The notes below the pieces were generated by a model that had not been told where the DNA came from, searched no databases, and saw only the letters and a list, made by a program, of their open reading frames with translations. This document shows, piece by piece, positions 27,916 to 30,149 of a stretch of 30,149 bases of DNA. The position numbers and the translations under genes are program-made. Positions within the stretch are counted from its first letter, which is position 1. Each line of letters opens with the position of its first letter. The stretch comes from Prorocentrum cordatum (Eukaryota > Sar > Dinophyceae > Prorocentrales > Prorocentraceae): positions 171,663-201,811 of the forward strand of contig CAUYUJ010018537.1 of assembly GCA_963575745.1 (NCBI GenBank). The letters are read 5' to 3'.

Positions 27916-29045
27916 CTACGGTTTTCGCGTAGCATGTCTTCCCGAGCATTTTTTGTTCCAAGGAGTCGCGTTGAGCTCGAATGTCGCCAGAGGCCCACCT
28001 ACCCGCAACATTCCCTGGGAACCGATCGATAGGGCGGTCACGCACGTCCGCGATGTCCCAAGAACGCTGAGAGCTCCTCGTCTGAATGCGTCAAAGAGGA
28101 TGGAGGAGGGGGTAAGATAGGGCTGCCTGGGCAAGCGGTCCCCTTTGGCGACAACCTCGACAGCAACCTGGGTGGCCCGAACAGCAGCCTGAGCAGCATG
28201 AGCGGATAGGGAGAGGGACCAGGGAAGCAGAGGGATCGCGGCAAGCTTGTGTCGAAATTCTCGTACAATGTTAGGGGCTTTGGGGGCATCAGTTAGCCTA
28301 GGTCTAGCAGAGTGCCGCCGCTCGCTGTGGGCCCACTCAAGCTTAGCAAGAATGGGCGAGTGATCTCTAGGTTTAGGAAGGTTGTCGAAACCACGCCACG
28401 TGTGCATGCCTCGAGCATGCGGGAGGACCCAAAGGGCAAGACAAATGTAGTCAAATGTAGTCGGTGCCTGGAGTCCTTCTCGCAAACAAATCATGAATAG
28501 GAGTTGCGAGCAGCAGGGAAAGAGAAACATGGGTAAGCATACCGATCATTGCTATTGCCCGACCTAATCTCTTCCCATGGTCTTCCCTTGGCGAAGCCGG
28601 TGAAGACTAGCATGCCGTTGTGAAAGGGCATGGGAGGGCAAGTGCATCTCATGAAGGCACGCGCGGTATTATCGGCCGTTTGTTCCAGGGATGCAAGTCG
28701 TGCCCACGGGCGTGGTGGAAAAGCGACAGCTCTTCGGTAGCGCAAGAAACGAGGCAAGACCCAGGCAAACCTAGTGATGTGGGTGTCCGATTTGGCAACG
28801 GACTGCCCGCTGGGACTCACGATGTTGTGGATCAGGGTCCAAACGATGGCCAGAAATGTCGTGCCTGTGCTGTCTGGTCGAGGCGGGAGCGGAAGCAGAG
28901 GCTACACAATCAATATAGTCAGATAGCTCCCACAGCTCCCCAATAAACAACTCCTCTCTCGTCTTGGAGAACACGGACCATCCCCCACGACGCAGCGTCT
29001 GTGTCGGAAGGGTCAGGGGAGCCGTCGCAATATATCAGTTCACTA
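27916..29045 (-). pseudogene. Relic of a second retroelement: RNase H - endonuclease C-term - RT linker
   Basis: On the minus strand, from about 29040, a frame reads LIYCDGSPDPSDTDAASWG (RNase H strand 1 with catalytic Asp at 29024-29026), and VVYWGAVGAI then a stop. A second frame continues TTFLAIVWTLIHNI, QSVAKSDTHI (third RNase H motif) and MPFHNGMLVFTGFAKGRPW, resembling the terminal 'PFNExADxLAxxAxxG' helix. A third frame (28530-27916) gives TTFDYICLALWVLPHARG and LPKPRDHSPILAKLEW, the C-terminal EN motifs (DYI, DHSP at 28350-28365), then FRHKLAAIPLLPWSL and LPRQPYLTPSS, resembling the EN-RT linker of dinoflagellate elements (recollection). The N-terminal half of EN is missing. Two frame changes and stops mark it as dead. 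RNase H upstream of EN differs from the element at 1-6471. Confidence 0.55.
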
Positions 29046-29170
29046 CTCCATTATCTGGTCCTACTCGGGCAGCTATCGAGAGCGGGGGCCTTCCAGGCGG
29101 GGAGGTCTTGAGTTCTGCATGGCACGCGGTGTGGGGTGTCGCCCAAAATCTCAAGAGTGATAAGGTATCT

Positions 29171-29290
29171 TTCTCCCTCCTCCTTCTCCTCCTCCTCCTA
29201 CTCCTACTCCTACTCCTACCCCTACTCCTACGTACTCCTACTCCTACTCCTACTCCTACTCCTACTCCTATCCTTATTCCTTATTAGAAT
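29171..29290 (+). repeat. (TCC)n / (TCCTAC)n microsatellite
   Basis: Starts as TCCTCC, becomes TCCTAC hexamers (about 29200-29275) with one GTAC break, and ends in TTATTCC. The window's last ~50 bp start with the same hexamer. Confidence 0.95.
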
Positions 29291-29429
29291 ATACTCCTAC
29301 TCCCCCCTCAGGCCGGCAGATAGCGGGCGCATCCGGGTGGTCCCATCCTAACCTGTAAAAAAACAATACAAAATCAACATGTTTCTTATTTTTTCCTCTC
29401 GACATGGACGTCCTGTCGTCCACGGCGAT

Positions 29430-29557
29430 AATCCATTGCAAAAAATACCACAAAGAGCACACGCGCGCGTTCATGTCAGAATCCTACCGAACACCGTGTG
29501 TTTGCAAGCATTTCAACATAAAAACATCAAAAACCCAATGCTTTTTCACAAAAAAAT
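29430..29557 (+). repeat. 127-bp direct repeat, copy 1
   Basis: AATCC..TGCAAAAAATAC through to GCTTTTTCACAAAAA is repeated at 29693-29818 with a few substitutions, offset 263 bp. It is AT-rich and contains no gene. Confidence 0.95.
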
Positions 29558-29692
29558 GTACAAATTTCCCGCCCGGGCTCTCTTGCTGAAATCATAGGAA
29601 AACCATGGGAATCTTAAGAATTCTGTCAAATCCAGCGATTTCACGTCATCGCGCGGTGCACTCGCGATGCTCTGTCATGCACCCAGGCCGCG

Positions 29693-29818
29693 AATCCTGT
29701 GCAAAAAATACTACAAAGAGCACACTCGCGCGTTCATGTCAGAATCCTACCGAACACCGTGTGTTTGCAAGCATTTCAACATAAAAACATCAAAAACCCA
29801 ATGCTTTTTCACAAAAAT
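29693..29818 (+). repeat. 127-bp direct repeat, copy 2
   Basis: Near-identical partner of 29430-29557. The sequence between the copies (29558-29692) is unrelated to them. The following ~270 bp (29820-30095) holds nothing recognisable. Confidence 0.95.
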
Positions 29819-30095
29819 GCTTTGGGGTGTCCTGTCAGACCGTCGGGCTTCCTCCGGCCACCTCTGGCTTCCTGCGGTGTACCGGGCCATTCTCGACTCG
29901 TCTGGCAATGCGTGCGCGGCATTCAACACGCGCTCGCCAGTTCCCGTCGGCAACCGCCATCGCGGCCGCATCAGCTGTACCAAACCGGCTGGCCGGTGTG
30001 ACTTCGGCCCCCAGTTGTGCCAGCTTTGCTTCTTATGTTGTGGGAGGGCGGGTGGGACTGGGCATGCCATGCTTGACTCGCTCGAGCTGGCTAGC

Positions 30096-30149
30096 TTGAC
30101 TCCTACTCCTACTCCTACTCCTACTCCTCCTCCTCCTCCTCCTCCTCCT
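30096..30149 (+). repeat. (TCCTAC)n-(TCC)n microsatellite running off the right edge
   Basis: ACTCCTACTCCTACTCC then pure TCC to the last base. The same hexamer-plus-trimer composition as at 29171, in reversed order. Confidence 0.95.

Noticed and set aside
1-30149. Relict spliced-leader (dinoflagellate SL) sequence
   Set aside because: Looked for the CATTTTGGCTCAAG-type 3' end on both strands by eye and found none, so no evidence of retroposed trans-spliced mRNAs.

Overview
The window reads as nuclear DNA of a high-GC protist, most likely a dinoflagellate. Three signals point there: a coiled-coil ORF1 followed by an endonuclease-RT-RNase H polyprotein of the type I associate with dinoflagellate non-LTR retrotransposons; a decayed array of the 'ACEKG...EAKLEPD.ISYSAG' PPR-like repeats that I know from dinoflagellate proteomes; and long stretches of GC-rich, TTGGGCC/TTGGAGG-rich repeats with many (TCC)n/(GGA)n tracts. 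Prorocentrum- or Polarella-like genomes are my best guess, from recollection only. No intact cellular gene, rRNA or complete tRNA could be supported.

Layout. 1-6471 (+): a non-LTR retrotransposon, open at the left edge. ORF1 is interrupted by a ~450 bp segment that carries a (TCC)n tract. ORF2 has an in-frame TGA inside the endonuclease, a frameshift between RT motifs B and C, and an Asp-to-Tyr change at the expected last RNase H carboxylate. It ends against a second (TCC)n tract. 6.6-9.1 kb: GC-rich, no recognised gene, one (GGA)n tract. 9.2-9.75 kb: 112-bp degenerate tandem repeats. 9.75-12.6 kb: a 'TTGGGCC/TTGGAGG' repeat field organised around a recurring AT-richer cassette, with related copies at 15.7-16.1 kb and 26.9-27.8 kb. 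12.84-13.0 kb: a foldback inverted repeat. 13.1-14.1 kb: GCC-rich tract and a dispersed GC-rich family. 14.4-15.5 kb: AAAGTTACTTTTCC repeats, GAGATCG repeats, (GGA)n. 16.2-17.4 kb: five ~205-239 bp units, each with a conserved hairpin. 17.64-18.1 kb: four ~129 bp units, each with a GGGTGACCC inverted repeat. 18.6-21.4 kb: two large (TCC)n tracts flanking the PPR-like relic. 21.64-21.80 kb: an AT-rich MITE-like element with 25-bp TIRs and flanking TA. 23.04-23.19 kb: nested palindromes. 24.5-26.0 kb: a 73-bp satellite with a four-monomer higher-order period, running directly into a GAGGCT/GAGGCAGGCT array. 27.9-29.05 kb (-): a relic of a second retroelement type in the order RNase H, endonuclease, RT linker. 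29.4-29.8 kb: a 127-bp direct duplication.

The window appears to be a graveyard of mobile and tandem repeats rather than a functional gene cluster. Long ORFs over the repeat arrays arise because stop codons are absent from the repeat unit. The most noteworthy items are the shortened PPR repeats (21 codons instead of 35), the MITE-like element, the conserved-hairpin array, and the empty-site/filled-site relationship of the (TCC)n tracts.
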